Source: Deltaproteobacteria bacterium (GTDB taxonomy: Bacteria; Bdellovibrionota; UBA1018). Taken from it: a stretch of DNA of 21,224 nucleotides. The translations under genes and the position numbers were made by a program. Location: positions 1-21,224 of the forward strand of contig JABDFB010000029.1 in NCBI GenBank assembly GCA_013286765.1, in the 5' to 3' direction. This document shows, one piece after another, positions 7,350 through 15,576 of this stretch (within the stretch, counting starts at the first letter, position 1; the number at the start of each line of letters is the position of its first letter). A model generated the notes under the pieces. That model made no database searches. It worked only from the letters and a program-made list of their open reading frames with translations, and was not told the DNA's origin.

Positions 7350-8561
7350 TCAGAAGTTTGGAAATCTAGGCTTCGTGGCATTAAATATTGTTAATAAATC
7401 TGTGTTGCTTCCCGATTGATATATTTTTAAATCTGCGAGGTTTCCGCCCCAGGCATTAGAACCGAATGAGTCGGCGCCAATAATGATAGGAGTTAGTGTG
7501 TAGCTGAGTGAATTGGGTGCGGTGATAGAACATTCAAAGTCACCGTTTTGATAGAGGCTGGCAGTTGTGCCGTCATAAACAATTCCTATGTGATACCATT
7601 GATCTCCCGCTAGACTAACAGAATCAGCTGTTGTGCAAGGTGTGTTGGCTGGAGCGCTATTGATAGGGCCAATGATGAATTGGAGTTTTGTTGGGTCCGT
7701 AAGTTTATGGATTAGTTGAAAGCCAGCCCCGCTAGTGCCAATGGTGCTGAGAATGACAGAGCCACCGGCAGCCGCATTTGGCGATATCCACAAACTCAGC
7801 ATAAGTTGGCTATTGGTAGTGGTAAAGTTTGTTACTTGTACAAAATTTGCTGGTGATGATCCCCCTACAAAACCAAGAGAATACGGATTCGATTTGTCGC
7901 CCGTGCCGGCCCATAGATAGTTTCCCGTAAACGCCCATGTACCGCTTGTAGATTTTAAGGAGCCGTCTCGAAGATTGGTCGATAGATTGATACCATAAGA
8001 ACTATTTACGGCGAGGTTTCGCCAGATGGTCGCTCCTGACGTTGCTGGACCTGTCAGGCCTGCAAAGTTCGCATCAAAGTCTAATTGCAGGTTGTCGGTT
8101 GGATATGGCTGCCGAATATTAGCAAAAAATGTCGTGGAACCGGAGCCCGAGTAATTGGTGCCAGTAATCTGAAATTTGTAGGTTCCCCATGCCGTCGTAG
8201 CATCAGGAGTATAGGATAAAGTTCCTTCCGAAAAAGTGGCTCCAGCGAGCTCTTTGCAATCTGTCGTAAGAGTCTGGCTGCTAGATAGGCCGTACGAGCA
8301 TGTGAAGGCTATGGGGAAGTTGCTAGCCGTATTATAGAAAGTAATGGGAGTCATCGCTTGCCCGGCGACCAATTCAAGAAATGGGAACGCAAGATCTACA
8401 GCAGAACTTATTACAGGGGTAGGCACTATGGCAGACTGATAAGATACCAAGTAGTTACCTGTATTGTCTTGAGGGGATAGAGCTCCACAGCCCGCCAGAA
8501 TAGTGGCAGAAACAATAATCGCCGCCGCGCCCATGTATCTGGCTAGTACGGAGTTAATCAT
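7350..8561 (-). CDS. LamG/concanavalin-like domain lipoprotein
   Basis: A 403-residue predicted lipoprotein: a signal peptide of about 24 residues ends in the lipobox LAGC, with C25 the acylated cysteine. The mature protein is rich in S, T, N and G, as in many surface beta proteins. Residues about 60-150 look like a bacterial Ig-like domain (a beta-rich segment ending GTYKFQITGTNYSGSGSTTF). Residues about 155-395 look like a LamG/concanavalin-A lectin-type domain: LQLDFDAN at its start, LSLWISP in the middle, DQWYHIGIVYDGTTASLYQN and the closing GGNLADLKIYQ. These domains usually bind carbohydrate or mediate adhesion; the ligand here is unknown. AAGAG lies about 8 bases before the ATG. A long inverted repeat sits just upstream. 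Confidence 0.85.
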   Translation of the reverse strand: MINSVLARYMGAAAIIVSATILAGCGALSPQDNTGNYLVSYQSAIVPTPVISSAVDLAFPFLELVAGQAMTPITFYNTASNFPIAFTCSYGLSSSQTLTTDCKELAGATFSEGTLSYTPDATTAWGTYKFQITGTNYSGSGSTTFFANIRQPYPTDNLQLDFDANFAGLTGPATSGATIWRNLAVNSSYGINLSTNLRDGSLKSTSGTWAFTGNYLWAGTGDKSNPYSLGFVGGSSPANFVQVTNFTTTNSQLMLSLWISPNAAAGGSVILSTIGTSGAGFQLIHKLTDPTKLQFIIGPINSAPANTPCTTADSVSLAGDQWYHIGIVYDGTTASLYQNGDFECSITAPNSLSYTLTPIIIGADSFGSNAWGGNLADLKIYQSGSNTDLLTIFNATKPRFPNF

Positions 8562-8579
8562 AAAGTAAACTCTTATGCC

Positions 8580-8657
8580 TGTCCCGAAACGGTTCTTTTG
8601 CCTTTAGGCTTTGTCGTCTTTTCTCAGCCTAAAGTCAAAATCCCTCGTTTTGGGACA
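8580..8657. repeat. Long imperfect inverted repeat (about 31-bp arms)
   Basis: The left arm (8580-8610) begins TGTCCCGAAACG and ends CTTTAGGCT. The right arm (8626-8657) begins AGCCTAAAG and ends CGTTTTGGGACA. Inner and outer blocks pair almost perfectly, with two short mismatched stretches and a 15-base loop. On the minus strand it falls between the receiver stop (8742) and the lipoprotein start (8561), about 18 bases before that ATG. No T tract follows on either strand, so it is not a standard intrinsic terminator. It may be a leader stem-loop or a small palindromic mobile repeat. I see no flanking duplication and no second copy in the window. Confidence 0.75.
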
Positions 8658-8741
8658 GATATCCTAATAGTTTAACAGGTTTTGTTTACTTAAGGAAGTG
8701 GTTCTCCGTTTTATTAAACTAAATTAATTTATACAGCTAAA

Positions 8742-9161
8742 CTAGCTGGCTTGCAGCATAGTAGTGCTATTCGGACCGCCATGCGAATTTGTCGGTCCGC
8801 AGTACTGGCTAGCCAAGGATAAGAGCAGATCTAGATTAATCGGCTTTTTTATGTATCCGGTCGCTGCGACACGCTCAATTCCGTCTGCCACTGCAGATAT
8901 AACGATAACCGGAATCGGAAGGCTCGGAAGTCTTTTTTTTAACTCGACGAGAAACTCAAGACCATTCATAACAGGCATCATTAAATCTAACAAAATCAGT
9001 CCGGGTTTTTTGTCGCTCCTCTCCAAATAGTCTAGAGCCTCTCTTCCATGGGCCGCTGTGTCTACGTGATAGCCTTCCAATTCAAGAAGAGCTTTTAAAT
9101 TTTCTCTCAGATCCGCTTCATCCTCTACAACTAGTATCGGTTTGCTTATCTCGTTCGTCAT
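8742..9161 (-). CDS. Stand-alone CheY-like response regulator
   Basis: A 139-residue protein consisting of one receiver domain with no output domain. The acidic pocket is VVEDE (residues 11-15), the phospho-acceptor is D59 in LLDLMMP, the switch serine is S89 in VIVISA, and the conserved lysine is in IKKP (104-107). After about residue 120 comes a short low-complexity tail. Such receivers act by protein contact, as phospho-relay intermediates, or as phosphate sinks. It diverges from the hybrid kinase at 9324, with 162 bases between the two starts, which suggests a shared control region and partnership. GGAAAAG lies just before the ATG. Confidence 0.93.
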   Translation of the reverse strand: MTNEISKPILVVEDEADLRENLKALLELEGYHVDTAAHGREALDYLERSDKKPGLILLDLMMPVMNGLEFLVELKKRLPSLPIPVIVISAVADGIERVAATGYIKKPINLDLLLSLASQYCGPTNSHGGPNSTTMLQAS

Positions 9162-9323
9162 TTTGTCTTTTCCGATCTAATTTCATATGCAATTTTTTTG
9201 CAAAAAGTCTGCTTAGTGGCAAGTGGCATGAAAGTTCCATATTACTTCGATGGGGGTAAAAGCCATTGCTGGCAGGCCGCGGAAAAGTTAGGTGGTCGTG
9301 CTTCTTTGCTTTTGCAGATTTAA

Positions 9324-11813
9324 ATGTTGGGAACTGAAATACAATGGTTTTCAATTTCGGGCTTTATGCCGCACGGGCATTGTTACCTGTGGAAACCCTC
9401 TTTGGTGAGTTTACATCTGGTTTCCGATATATTGATCGGAATTGCCTATCTTGGTATCTCCTTTATTTTATATACACTGGTTCGAAGAGTGCGGCTGCCA
9501 TTCAGTGGTGCGATTATCGCATTTGGCATTTTTATCGCCGCTTGTAGTGCTACACACTTCATGGAAGTCCTAACTCTCTGGAAAGCTGAATATTGGTGGG
9601 CAGGTTTTATAAAAGCGATTACAGCGGTGGCTTCTATTGCGACTTGTCTCTACCTGATTCGGCTAAAACCAAAGATTTTGGAGATGGTTCGTTCCGTAAG
9701 TCTTTCTAACGAGAGGAAAGTTAAACTGGAACGTGCTCACAATGAATTGGAACTTCTTTATGAAAGAATTAAACAGCTTGATGAGCTTAAAACCCGGTTT
9801 TTTTCTAACGTCAGTCATGAATTAAGGACGCCTTTAACCCTTATTTTGGGTCCATTGCAGAAGCTCCTTTCGGAAGGGAAATTTGATGAGGGAGAAAGAC
9901 GGAGCCTGATCATCGCCGAGAGAAATTCAAGACTCCTGCTGAAACAAGTGAACGATCTCTTAGATATTTCAAAGATCGATGCGGGAAAAATGAAATTGAA
10001 TTATTCGGAAGCTGATCTAATCTCCATCCTGAAAGTTGTGGCCGGGTATTTTCAGGGATTAGCCGATGAGCAAAAAATCAAATTCGATATTGATCTGTTA
10101 GACGAATCGGGTAAAAGACCAACGGTATTAACGGCTCAAGTGGACGTCAATAAATTCGAAAAAATTCTCGTCAATTTGCTCTCCAATGCATTTAAATTTA
10201 CTCCAGGGTTCGGGCAAATCCATGTGTATATTCGATCCGAAGGGGGTTTTGCTAAATTAGGTGTTGAAGACAGTGGGCCTGGTGTGAGTCCAGAACTGGG
10301 AAAGGTCATTTTTGATCGTTTTCGACAAGGTGACGAAAGTAACTCTCGGAAATTCGAAGGCTCCGGACTAGGACTCTCAATCGTAAAGGAATTTGTTGAT
10401 TTGCACCATGGGCAAGTCTCCGTTGGAAGGAGTTCTCTTGGGGGGGCTTGCTTCCGGGTTGCTCTACCTCTCCAGGCGTCTGCAGGAGCTTCTATAGAAA
10501 AAAGTGGTTCCTTTGTGGCTTCCTACTTTCCCGTTGAAATAAATAAGGCCTTGGCCAGATCTGATAGCAGGCTAGAAAAAAAAACCATGGGGTTAGTTCT
10601 GGTAGTCGAAGACAATTTTGAAATGAGCGAATTTATTTCAGACACCCTCTCGGAAACCCATCGAGTCATTCAAGCAAGAAATGGTGCAGAAGCCCTGGAA
10701 CTTATTCAAAGAAACCCGCCGGACCTTATTGTTACCGATGTAATGATGCCTCTGATGAGCGGAGATGCGATGATTCGTGGGATTCGAAAGTTTTCCGAAT
10801 TTGACCTTATTCCTATTATTGTTTTAACTGCCAAGGCTGATAAAGAACTTCGGGTCAGCTTGCTAAAAAAAGAAGTACAAGACTATTTAGTGAAGCCATT
10901 TCATAGAGAAGAGCTCCAATCCCGTGTTGGTAATTGGATGATGGTCAAAAAAAGTCGTGATGCTTTAAAAGCTGAGGTCTTAGGAGCGACAAACGATCTT
11001 TTGAGTCTGACCCAAATGGTAGCTTTGCAAAAGAAAGATCTCGTGTTCGCTCTAGACGGGGCAAAAGAAGCGCGCCGAGAAGCAGAAGATGCTAATAGAG
11101 CTAAGGGCGATTTCCTAAAATTAGTATCGCACGAACTGCGAACTCCGTTCGCCATTGTGGATCTAGCAATCGCTCGCCTTCAACGGCACCCGAGTGAACG
11201 ATTGACTTCTCAACAATCATTACTTATTAATCAAATTGCTTCGACTTCAAAGCATGCAGAAAGTCTTATTGAATCTATCTTGCAGTACTCCCGACTCGAA
11301 AGCGGAAAAGTTGCTTTGAAGATCGAAGATTTTGATGTCCCAAGTCTTGTCTCTCAATCCGTTAAAACTTTTGAGAAGGTAGCTAGAGAAAAGAAAATTG
11401 GTTTAAGAGTTCGAATAAAAAATGCGAAAACGCAGATGAGTACCGATCCGCTCCTAGTAAGAGTGATTCTGGATAATCTCATATCGAACGCCATTAAGTT
11501 TACGATCCAAGGGTCAGTAGAAATACAAATCGAAGAACAGAATTCTGAATATCGTCTGACAGTTTTTGACACTGGCCCCGGGATTTCTCAAGAAGATCAA
11601 GGTCGAATTTTTAAGCCGTTTCAGCAGCTGGGATCTCTGAATAAATCAAAAGCGCCCGGAATGGGACTGGGGCTGGCATTAGTGAGGAAAATCGTTTCTC
11701 TCTTACATGGAGAGATTCGCATCGACTCACAATTAGGCGTGGGAAGTCGATTTATACTTACATTACCCGTGAAGATCAAAGAAATGCAGACGTTTGGCCA
11801 GGCGGTTGGATAG
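9324..11813 (+). CDS. Hybrid histidine kinase with ethylene-receptor-like membrane domain
   Basis: An 829-residue multi-module signalling protein. Residues about 18-115 form three membrane helices resembling the ethylene-binding domain of plant ETR1: GHCYLW at 18-23, then SDILIGIAY (D35, Y42), FIAACSATHF with C74 and H78 spaced as the Cu(I) ligands, and KAITAVASIAT near 97-107. A coiled linker follows (125-155). Then HisKA (H165) with HATPase_c (N box near 284, DSGPG at 316-320, GSGLGLSI at 346-353), a receiver (VVED at 427-430, D472, K524), a second linker, and a second HisKA (H603) with HATPase_c (N box near 718, DTGPG near 749-753, GMGLGLAL near 779-786). All key residues are present. The ligand is not proven: bacterial homologues of this membrane domain mostly lack tested function. 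No clear ribosome binding site precedes the ATG; an in-frame ATG is 14 codons later. Confidence 0.92.
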   Translation: MLGTEIQWFSISGFMPHGHCYLWKPSLVSLHLVSDILIGIAYLGISFILYTLVRRVRLPFSGAIIAFGIFIAACSATHFMEVLTLWKAEYWWAGFIKAITAVASIATCLYLIRLKPKILEMVRSVSLSNERKVKLERAHNELELLYERIKQLDELKTRFFSNVSHELRTPLTLILGPLQKLLSEGKFDEGERRSLIIAERNSRLLLKQVNDLLDISKIDAGKMKLNYSEADLISILKVVAGYFQGLADEQKIKFDIDLLDESGKRPTVLTAQVDVNKFEKILVNLLSNAFKFTPGFGQIHVYIRSEGGFAKLGVEDSGPGVSPELGKVIFDRFRQGDESNSRKFEGSGLGLSIVKEFVDLHHGQVSVGRSSLGGACFRVALPLQASAGASIEKSGSFVASYFPVEINKALARSDSRLEKKTMGLVLVVEDNFEMSEFISDTLSETHRVIQARNGAEALELIQRNPPDLIVTDVMMPLMSGDAMIRGIRKFSEFDLIPIIVLTAKADKELRVSLLKKEVQDYLVKPFHREELQSRVGNWMMVKKSRDALKAEVLGATNDLLSLTQMVALQKKDLVFALDGAKEARREAEDANRAKGDFLKLVSHELRTPFAIVDLAIARLQRHPSERLTSQQSLLINQIASTSKHAESLIESILQYSRLESGKVALKIEDFDVPSLVSQSVKTFEKVAREKKIGLRVRIKNAKTQMSTDPLLVRVILDNLISNAIKFTIQGSVEIQIEEQNSEYRLTVFDTGPGISQEDQGRIFKPFQQLGSLNKSKAPGMGLGLALVRKIVSLLHGEIRIDSQLGVGSRFILTLPVKIKEMQTFGQAVG

Positions 11814-11868
11814 ATCCGCAAGATAATGAAATGAAATCAGGTGCACGTCTATTGCATGAAATTTTTCT

Positions 11869-12111
11869 ATGGCTATCCATGGACATACGATTCGTGATGA
11901 ATTGAGAGAAGACGGCTATTCTAAAGAAGAAGAATATTTCCATCGGCTGAATCGCGAACTTATCGAGCGTAGAGAAGGTCCACCGCAACTCGGGCGACCG
12001 GAGAGTAACCGGAGCAGTCAAGAAACCCAGAGTAGGTCTGGCAGAGTTTTTTCGATATTTAAGCGCTTTGTAGGTAGACTCCTCAAAGGGGATGTAAGCT
12101 GGCGTCCCTAA
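11869..12111 (+). CDS. Small charged hypothetical protein
   Basis: An 80-residue ORF 55 bases after the hybrid kinase on the same strand. The N-terminal half is helical and charged, with KEEEYFHRLNRELIERRE (residues about 19-36). This resembles an E-E-Y-F...E-L-I-E stretch I associate with short bacterial hypothetical proteins. The middle is polar and probably disordered, and the C-terminal end is basic (FSIFKRFVGRLLKG). No good ribosome binding site is visible, so the call rests on the composition and the recognised motif. Confidence 0.5.
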   Translation: MAIHGHTIRDELREDGYSKEEEYFHRLNRELIERREGPPQLGRPESNRSSQETQSRSGRVFSIFKRFVGRLLKGDVSWRP

Positions 12112-12146
12112 GTTAGATGGCAGCTTTTAGCCTTAACCTTCGTCAG

Positions 12147-12180
12147 AAGAAAAAGCCCCGCTATCTGAAGATAGCGGGGC
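12147..12180 (-). terminator. Intrinsic terminator of the 970-residue protein gene
   Basis: Read on the minus strand, a GC-rich stem GCCCCGCTATC/GATAGCGGGGC (arms within 12180-12155) is followed directly by TTTTTCTT (12154-12147). It lies 19 bases past the stop codon at 12200. On the plus strand no T tract follows, so it should act mainly in the minus direction. Confidence 0.92.
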
Positions 12181-12199
12181 GCATCACTAACAAACATTC

Positions 12200-15112
12200 C
12201 TAATGCGGAAAATGCTTAAAAATGTCCTTTAAGCCTTCGCTCTTGATTTGAATTACAAACTTCTGATCTGTTTGCTCAAGCGGTAAAAGGAATTCATCTC
12301 CGAATAGTCTGGAATAGAAACTCTGAGCGAGGGATCTAAAATCATTCTCGTCCATTTCCCTGTTTTGCCAGTAACGTTCGATTTCATATTTATTCATTCG
12401 GGGTTTCAGATGTTCTTCAAAAAAGGATTGCACCAATTTTTCAGATGTTGTCAACGTCAAATTCAGATCTTCCTCCAGCATTTTAATGCCACTGTTGCGT
12501 GCCTCGGTGGGAATCTCAGAGACCAGCGATAATTTATGATATCGAGTCGCTAACTCCTCCCGAAGAGTTTTGAGTTGCTGGTCTTGTTCTTCCTTGAGAG
12601 TTCTTTCCTCCTTCGTACTTCCGGCATTGATAGAGCCAATGGGCTCTAGAATCGAATAAAAGAAGGCGTAGTAGTCTTTGAGGGGCTTGGTAATCACTTC
12701 CGTTTCGTGGGATTCAAATAGCCTCAATTCCTCGGATTCAAGAGTTGCCTGTAAAGCTAGAACAGCGATCTCAGGTTGAATCTGATAGAAATAATGCGAT
12801 GCCATGCCTGGGCCCTGAATTCGGTTCGCCGCGAACGAGTCAATCGCCGGAATTCGTCCTCTCTTCAAAAAGACATTTCGCATAAAGCTGTCGTAAAAAG
12901 CCCGTACCGAACTTCTGACGTTGGCGTACAATCCTTTGACTGTAAATGCCAGAGGCTCGTAAGCAACTCCTTGTACGGTTTTTCCAACCGCCTGTCCGAT
13001 CCCGGCACAGCCAATATCTTTGAGGCAGTACTGTGCTACCGGGAACCACTGATGCAACGGATGTCCAACTGTTTCAGAGCGGGAAGCCGGTGTGTTCATG
13101 TCATAAATGGTTGCACTAAATCCAAGCTTGAACAAACTACTGATCGGAGCCCAGACCGGAGCGGTAACGGCCAGTGCGCAGCTGACACCGAAGTTGCAGG
13201 CTGTGAGAACAGGTTGGCCAACACCGACTGCCACTGTACCGCCCACTCCTTTGACGCCATAATTCCAGAATTTGTTGAACCACCGAATAAATCTCTTACC
13301 TAAGAATCCACGATCCGGAGTTCTTTCGAATTCCTCTCGGGACGTCGCTACATCCTGCCAGATGTCTTTTAGATTCTGAGTGAAGGTAGAGGTTTGGGAA
13401 TTCGGATCAGCAACGATTTTCCCGGTTCTTTCGTCCATCATTTTTTGACCATAAAAGGGACTCTTGGAAAAGAGAGCTTTCAGTCCTACGGGGCCGTTCC
13501 AAAGATTTGATACGATAACTCGATAAAGCCCATTCTTAAAGAAAGCTTCAGTTTCATTGCCGACAATCTTTAAGCGCCATCCGGGCATGTCGGTTTGAAC
13601 TTTTGAGACCACAAACTTTTGAGGGTAATAGCTAACGTTGCCATAGTAATCCTTGACCTCATTAGCGATCCAATTGTCGGAATTCCAAATGCGTTTCTCA
13701 AACTCAAACGTGTTTGCTGGAAGTCGCTCTGAGGTTAGCTCGGCTCTGACTCTTTCTTCGGATTCCTTTTGGAATTGAATAATTCTTCGATAGATCTCCG
13801 CCTCTTGCTGTAGGCCGCGCGACTCCAATTCAAGGGGAATCAACGAGAGATGATCCCATCTGACTTCCTGGTAGAAGCTTTGCGTGAGTGCTTCCGCTTG
13901 CTCATTCATCCATTCGTCGTTTCGTGCCAAAATGGGATGTTTCCATTTTAGATCGGCCCTGATGACTTCTTCCTGCGCGACAATCATGTCTTGCAAGTTT
14001 TTCTCAACCAACTGCGCAATTCGCACCGCAACATTTTGATTGCTGATTAGCCTTCCGTAGCCGGGTGCGAGGCTCTCGAGTATTTCATCTTGCTGCAAGC
14101 GCTTATTAAGTTCCTCGAAAGAAAGATCTTCTAACTTTCGACTGACCAGCTGGTAGATTTGTTTTGTGGGGGCATGAAGATAAAGCTGTTCTAGTTCTTT
14201 CTTTATCTGTTTGCGAAGAGTGGAGGCCTTCGATGCCCAGTCAGCTTCGTGCAGGCGACGGATTCGGGCTACCTCGGTAGATAGTTTTTCTGTCAACTTT
14301 TCATCGTAAAGTCGCAGATCGAAGAGTGGATCATCGGTTTTATTAGCTGCTTTTTTTTCGTTATTTTGTTTTTCTAAGGCAGCGATCACGAACTCGTTCT
14401 TTTTTTTCTCTATGAGTGTTTCGATTTCATAGCTGCCATATTTGGGCCGCTCTTCGACCAACCCGACTATGGTCGAGAGGACTCCCCTGAAGCCGTAAGC
14501 GATGTTCTTTAAGCCTTCTTTTGCGCTGAACCAGCTTTTCTTATTGCCGACAAAGTCCGCTGGAATTCTGATCAGGATATTTCCAAGAGCAGAGCTCAGA
14601 TCTTCTTCATAAGAAATTTGAATGTTTTTGAGGCCCTTCTGAAGAAGGGTATTGATTTTCCAAACATGAAATTGTCCGGGAAATCGTTTTGAAGCGACGG
14701 TAAACAAACCTTCTTCTTTAATGGATTCAAGCTGGTCAGGAGCCAGAGTTTTTTGTTGACCACTTTTGTCGTATGCAAGGCTTTCTGGTTCATCTCCACT
14801 ATTTGTATAAGGATTTCTAAATAGGGATGAATACTCAATAATCTGCCCTTCCAAAGGTTCAAAAACGGTGGAAGGTAGGGAGACGTGGTAGTTGTTCAGG
14901 TTCTTGATGCCACCCTTATTGAAAGATTCCATCAGGTCTTCAAGTATTTTCTTCTTTTCCGGATTCATCTTACTCAGAATTCTCGGATCGATGGTGAGAA
15001 CAACCCGATCATCTTTAATGTTTGTGTCAGTTGTGCCATCGGCAAATCCTGTGACTGGTCCTCCAAAACAAAAAATAAAAACCGAAAATAGTAGCAGTTT
15101 AATTTTTCCCAT
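12200..15112 (-). CDS. Large exported protein of unknown function
   Basis: I do not recognise a family for this 970-residue protein. The open frame extends 17 codons further upstream, but the ATG at 15112 has AGAGGGG just before it and begins a textbook signal peptide: MGKIK, then a hydrophobic core, with likely cleavage after FA at residue 24. The mature part is strongly charged and largely helical. There are coiled-coil-like K/E/Q-rich stretches near 235-330 and 440-490. A glycine- and alanine-rich hydrophobic segment lies at about 616-667 (including GVKGVGGTVAVGVG and CALAVTAPVWAPI) and could insert in a membrane. A C-terminal helical region of about 200 residues follows. Several cysteines cluster around 630-715, possibly disulfide-bonded. 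No catalytic motif or lipobox is visible. The gene stands alone with its own terminator, and could be a periplasmic or surface protein. Confidence 0.82.
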   Translation of the reverse strand: MGKIKLLLFSVFIFCFGGPVTGFADGTTDTNIKDDRVVLTIDPRILSKMNPEKKKILEDLMESFNKGGIKNLNNYHVSLPSTVFEPLEGQIIEYSSLFRNPYTNSGDEPESLAYDKSGQQKTLAPDQLESIKEEGLFTVASKRFPGQFHVWKINTLLQKGLKNIQISYEEDLSSALGNILIRIPADFVGNKKSWFSAKEGLKNIAYGFRGVLSTIVGLVEERPKYGSYEIETLIEKKKNEFVIAALEKQNNEKKAANKTDDPLFDLRLYDEKLTEKLSTEVARIRRLHEADWASKASTLRKQIKKELEQLYLHAPTKQIYQLVSRKLEDLSFEELNKRLQQDEILESLAPGYGRLISNQNVAVRIAQLVEKNLQDMIVAQEEVIRADLKWKHPILARNDEWMNEQAEALTQSFYQEVRWDHLSLIPLELESRGLQQEAEIYRRIIQFQKESEERVRAELTSERLPANTFEFEKRIWNSDNWIANEVKDYYGNVSYYPQKFVVSKVQTDMPGWRLKIVGNETEAFFKNGLYRVIVSNLWNGPVGLKALFSKSPFYGQKMMDERTGKIVADPNSQTSTFTQNLKDIWQDVATSREEFERTPDRGFLGKRFIRWFNKFWNYGVKGVGGTVAVGVGQPVLTACNFGVSCALAVTAPVWAPISSLFKLGFSATIYDMNTPASRSETVGHPLHQWFPVAQYCLKDIGCAGIGQAVGKTVQGVAYEPLAFTVKGLYANVRSSVRAFYDSFMRNVFLKRGRIPAIDSFAANRIQGPGMASHYFYQIQPEIAVLALQATLESEELRLFESHETEVITKPLKDYYAFFYSILEPIGSINAGSTKEERTLKEEQDQQLKTLREELATRYHKLSLVSEIPTEARNSGIKMLEEDLNLTLTTSEKLVQSFFEEHLKPRMNKYEIERYWQNREMDENDFRSLAQSFYSRLFGDEFLLPLEQTDQKFVIQIKSEGLKDIFKHFPH

Positions 15113-15526
15113 AACCCCTCTTTTTCCAAAAACCCGTGAGTGAGAAACCCGCGGGAGAACCATTGCGGTTCTTGAGATTGGCTAGCTACTGTAGTTCGTG
15201 CGAGTTGTCAAAAAATTCCGCACTGTGCTGATGCATTTGCCCAAAATAAGTCTATAATTAAGATTTAACGCGTAGCGATAGCCTATAAAAAATAATGTTT
15301 GTTTCATTTTACAGATCTACGCACGGCATCAATCAAAGTACTATTAACTACACTGAAAATATTTATACAATTGACTAAAATAGTATACTTTGCTCTGCTC
15401 TGCCTCACTAGTGACGTCCCTTGAGCTTTCGCCTAGCGGCTTATCTTTGCTTTTGAGGCTACCCAACCGCATACTTCTATGCTAGGGTGAAAACTAGTAG
15501 TTGAATTCGCCTCTTTTCGAGTCTGC
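15113..15526. other. AT-rich divergent intergenic region
   Basis: About 410 bases between the exported-protein gene and the RRM gene hold no convincing ORF. The longest small frame (ATG at 15295, 27 codons) has no ribosome binding site. AT-rich stretches include TATAAT (15253-15258) and TATACT (15384-15389), but neither has a well-spaced -35. Toward the RRM gene a short hairpin GCATA/TATGC with loop CTTC is seen near 15469-15482. Promoters for both genes must lie here, but I cannot place them. Confidence 0.5.
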
Positions 15527-15576
15527 GGACATAGTGTCCAATCCTCTTAAGTGGCTCCCAGCCTTTAGGAGGTCTC
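15527..15576 (+). promoter_or_regulatory. Tandem leader hairpins; second sequesters the RRM gene's Shine-Dalgarno
   Basis: The first hairpin is GGACA-TAG-TGTCC (15527-15539). The second runs from 15543 to 15572: CCTCTTAAG (15543-15551) pairs with TTTAGGAGG (15564-15572), and inside it GGCT (15553-15556) pairs with AGCC (15560-15563) around a CCC loop, leaving one bulged base (T15552). Two of the 13 pairs are G-U. All of AGGAGG (15567-15572), the ribosome binding site four bases before the ATG, is inside the stem. This predicts translation control by opening of the hairpin, through temperature, a protein or an RNA. A second CCTCT at 15510-15514 could compete for the same site. Confidence 0.7.

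Noticed and set aside
6928..7419. 163-codon frame running from the MATE end through the small SFPASDSPAW gene
   Set aside because: It crosses two supported genes in another frame, and the small gene has the better ribosome binding site.
9297..9318. Sigma-54-like promoter before the hybrid kinase
   Set aside because: TGG and TTTGC elements are present, but GG to GC spacing is 12 bases rather than 10.
12155..12180. Same hairpin as a terminator for the plus-strand small gene
   Set aside because: On the plus strand the run of A precedes the stem and no T tract follows, so it fits minus-strand termination only.
12776..13303. 175-codon plus-strand frame inside the large exported protein gene
   Set aside because: Composition is unlike a protein, there is no ribosome binding site, and it lies wholly antisense to a well-supported gene.
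15113..15163. 17-codon upstream start of the large exported protein
   Set aside because: No ribosome binding site there, and it would bury the signal peptide. The ATG at 15112 has AGAGGGG next to it and starts the signal peptide.
15295..15378. 27-codon ORF in the intergenic region
   Set aside because: No ribosome binding site and AT-rich random-looking sequence.
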